Assembly (NCBI GenBank): GCA_016292545.1
Contig: JAEDIG010000047.1
Span: forward strand, 1-17,480
Source: Bacteroidaceae bacterium
GTDB lineage: Bacteria > Bacteroidota > Bacteroidia > Bacteroidales > Bacteroidaceae
DNA length: 17,480 bases
Direction: 5' to 3'
Below, piece by piece: positions 16,801 through 17,480 of this stretch. Below the pieces are notes generated by a model. It was not told the DNA's origin. It did not search any database and worked only from the letters and a program-made list of their open reading frames with translations. Position 1 is the stretch's first letter; each line of letters starts with the position of its first letter. The translations under genes were made by a program, and so were the position numbers.

Positions 16801-17480
16801 CGCGTATATTTCGTGTCATCCTGCGTCAATGTGGCGCGGCTGTAGCAGAAGGTCATGGTGCTGCTGCCTACGTCCGAGGCCCACGACTGTGCCACGATGC
16901 TGCCCGTCTGCACCTCTCCGTTGCCCATTACCGTTGGCGAGATAGTTCCACTCTCTATCGCTATGCGTGTGAAGTGAGCGTTATAGCTTACGCCGAACAA
17001 GGGATGGTTGATGCCCTTGATGGCATACCAGCCCCCGTCGTAGTAGCCCTGAAAGCTGTTGCTGTAGGTGCCTATGGGAGTCCAGTTCACGCCAGACAAG
17101 TCGATGGCTGCCGTCTGTTTGGCATTGACGGAGAGATAGTTACCCACTATGTTCGAGAACCATTGCATGTCACGCACGCTGCCCAGCAGGTAATAGCCTT
17201 TGTCGAAGCTTGGGACGTAGGGATAGAGCCCCTCGTATTCAGTGCCTAATTTTGCGATAAGTTCTTCCATGGTGGACACAGAGGTCGCATTGCCTGTATT
17301 GTTGTTCTTGCCTGCCAGATAGTAGCAATTGGTATAGGTTGAACAGTTGGCGACAAAGTTCATGGAGCCACTACCGTTTGATTCCGTCACAGTACCGATG
17401 TTGTAGCAGTTGGTCACTATAGGAGGAGTAGTAGTGTTTCCAACTTTGCCGGATATTGCTCCGCACCAGCTATAGCCCCC
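10818..17480 (-). CDS. Giant T9SS-secreted surface protein, 5' partial
   Basis: The frame is open to the right edge, so the N-terminus and signal peptide are missing; at least 2220 residues are encoded (numbered from the edge). Residues about 1-290 contain GLUG-like repeats: NCYNIGTVTESNG, YTNCYYLAGKN and GGLAGRYEGTMENCFFAGTISS. Around 900-1020 lies a jelly-roll-like part (FVSAWVKEFSA ... DYAIDNIEAFVCRP). Near 1575-1590 is WTGAENSDWNNDKNW, a motif often seen in large Bacteroidetes surface proteins, and further on YFLIGNPFMAHLDMAKFF. The last 65 or so residues (MNVEVYSTMGILLQ ... GIYVIKAFGETGSASKKVVTK) form a type A T9SS C-terminal sorting domain (Por_Secre_tail), normally cleaved after outer-membrane passage, with the protein attached to the surface or released. 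An adhesin or matrix role is inferred; no catalytic domain is recognised. Confidence 0.85.
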   Translation of the reverse strand, partial: GGYSWCGAISGKVGNTTTPPIVTNCYNIGTVTESNGSGSMNFVANCSTYTNCYYLAGKNNNTGNATSVSTMEELIAKLGTEYEGLYPYVPSFDKGYYLLGSVRDMQWFSNIVGNYLSVNAKQTAAIDLSGVNWTPIGTYSNSFQGYYDGGWYAIKGINHPLFGVSYNAHFTRIAIESGTISPTVMGNGEVQTGSIVAQSWASDVGSSTMTFCYSRATLTQDDTKYTRPDGTEVQSMDIGGLAGRYEGTMENCFFAGTISSTHTNNSVGGLIGACGADNKTHLLKSYVDATINATNPYKGKFAGWFEKGGTIEYCAINNNCGITDDGKGGPWAGNHADATLAVLINTADFSTGSDCWVLNKRTSESPTWYQTLGVDSHPVWTNAKVVYMTSTNIYYNEIAGFTHYVGDVYSGTNAWLGSEPPTSLQYPGGSWWKTSTDDPRMNAGEHIQRVHELESDVWVFPGQEARLKPFSDFDIADRTQYYENYVRWYDYTKDAKSSKLDFPNGQVVHSLEKGVLGGLYLTSNRKNGSYSIYHSAADATGDILDVIAMDASATLSDTHLTRSNDNPAETGIMTIAEPTLLFRHIFNVRNAKLRADEMTADETRNNNYIDAHSIKLMAPKGVPFQYRLDSPESNLWDETATPTDYWYKKSDGSYGQVWHYVVETKFNGVKYETKNTGGEFASMEKGKAYTYKARDNMNMVLYMLNPQVGTYEITLYAADKNGNKIYIQGTSNPIRLMKYTLDVLPEYDGNMVTEEDLFDEGNKARFEHQWPSVMREFYGLPKTSVTFDNIDPALCIDTYDAENALLGKIYRWPRKWEESSYAFGYDKRYDYNMYVVANNALATPYHAGCSNLSQNAAYPYKDYVMYDRLYADTKGKQQGFFYYTNAASDPGRMTVLNIGKNFCTGTEVFVSAWVKEFSATNETANVVFSFKGVDANGKETTINSFVTGYVTGGDNTKTGYGNAATGTTDNPDDRGKWMHVYYHFPADAHGYDHYVISVENNCVSSGGADYAIDNIEAFVCRPTVEARQLKPVCNGTVSTNLLLTVDFDRLLKAFSKKEASEASGANTQTLDYCFVRKEVYQEEFDAQKAAGKSDTEADAIAFEKALVKGAYGTDNPSDNTYRYGQLTYSTHYDTNPRYNTSNESSWAKRQAMSMDPVNGLRALVFPCDANDTDMKVGSTYMISIIDHNSKTPGASEFRFYDECSKVSEFTVIFSGEVKVDGKLQSKEDGASVCANQKPVITIDLNGIGVGGELHTIENAYFDWYYGPLNVTPGYDGCFTSAEYNDVLLKDALAYFRMEYYEATEADFLDTSKCPVNGNYKQEDYECIKHFVDEGLLNLYLNSNNVSTMEQFNKQFEANEKFYIVAMPFDPEPALGYKYCLEPIQITINLNTRQPHMKDGDDHDIIPYPTAMADVPLRIGLRQLWKARMEDEGTLESVKGTSVDNYVFLPLREISPETPGVETLIGKSDDDFIYLTASDDPNVAAGKSGALKVSTEASESDVRVIGRVVNITADRDNKTNNKCHLGFIKGFKFREGYSYTIKFHFQENYSGVSGDHSDVCPGDVICTIKVVPEYQKWTGAENSDWNNDKNWARVSKNDLHVTGEEWNDFVTDGGEAGNYANDNTSSFVPADFTKVIIPAGTLNAPELYNLREEGNLKEVLFTGAEEKTHFINSMTKATATENINYDMASVDISGNNVACRTWYDHTCQQSHFLPNAELLWQQYLHYEKAWVDIELKPWQWYTLASPLKGVVAGDMYLPSATGRQETPLFNPITFNTTDYNRFNPAVYQRSWDKAQATVYKMDGTQENVMVETTWSHVYNDVKEAYSPGNGFSIKAELPNGATTPDSKVLFRLPKDDKKYLYFNSAGDQSGNETDIVSASETRSYRLYDLTDVIVPVQTQTSGKYFLIGNPFMAHLDMAKFFAYNTQYEPKYWMMTSGGQRAAIMAGGTGGFVGTATGTIPPLQGFFVEAKAEGKLTTPSFTADMMTLEGLFSPNDNTGLLDRTYDEKEGNTRAGMASLLTISASDGTRVCSRAMVCVDENASQAFRSQEDMELFDDGLSQCAKVYTVADTMATCINLVPSIKQIPLGVLAADNAVTELTFSGAATDSVMLHDTATGDSIPLHEGMKYWVEGNSHGQLYLVSGHELMADTQGNIVIQTAGRKVNVLSSPQLMNVEVYSTMGILLQTAEGRSGDVTLTLPADGIYVIKAFGETGSASKKVVTK

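Overview
The window looks like chromosomal DNA of a Bacteroidales bacterium, most likely Prevotellaceae. The evidence is TAnnTTTG-type -7 promoter boxes, mostly weak or absent Shine-Dalgarno sequences, a FAS1-domain lipoprotein of PUL type, a serine-type sulfatase next to a DUF1080 protein and a Gfo/Idh/MocA oxidoreductase, and a very large surface protein with a C-terminal type IX secretion (T9SS) sorting domain. The genus assignment is inference.

Layout. Positions 1-512 hold no convincing large gene, only two opposed promoter-like sites and two tiny ORFs. From 8797 leftwards to 513 lies a co-directional minus-strand run with short gaps: FAS1 lipoprotein, rfbD, a broken DUF559 nuclease-like fragment, rfbB, a Tat-exported Gfo/Idh/MocA oxidoreductase, a DUF1080 (3-keto-glycoside hydrolase/lyase family) protein and a secreted sulfatase. 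A divergent intergenic region (8798-9087) carries promoters for this run and for a plus-strand secreted aldose 1-epimerase (9088-10254). A GC-rich hairpin separates that gene from the convergent minus-strand pair on the right: a thioredoxin-like lipoprotein, whose start overlaps the stop of a giant T9SS cargo protein (10818 to beyond the right edge, at least 2220 residues).

How the genes may work together. RfbD and RfbB are dTDP-L-rhamnose synthesis enzymes; rfbA and rfbC are not in the window. The last three genes of the run form a compact set that fits periplasmic breakdown of a sulfated glycan: sulfate removal by the sulfatase, C3 oxidation by the oxidoreductase, and cleavage of the 3-keto sugar by the DUF1080 protein. 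The secreted mutarotase opposite also fits sugar handling outside the cytoplasm.

Most unusual signal. Three related palindromes, core CCCTGTT(C/T)AGGG, lie within about 800 bp around rfbD and rfbB. One touches the 5' edge of the DUF559 remnant just after rfbD, one sits in the first codons of rfbB just after the DUF559 stop, and one lies inside rfbB in a roughly 20-residue in-frame insertion. The two rfbB copies are read in different frames (LSPEQG versus SSLNRED). This suggests a mobile palindromic repeat that tolerates insertion into genes, possibly linked to DUF559 nuclease-like proteins.
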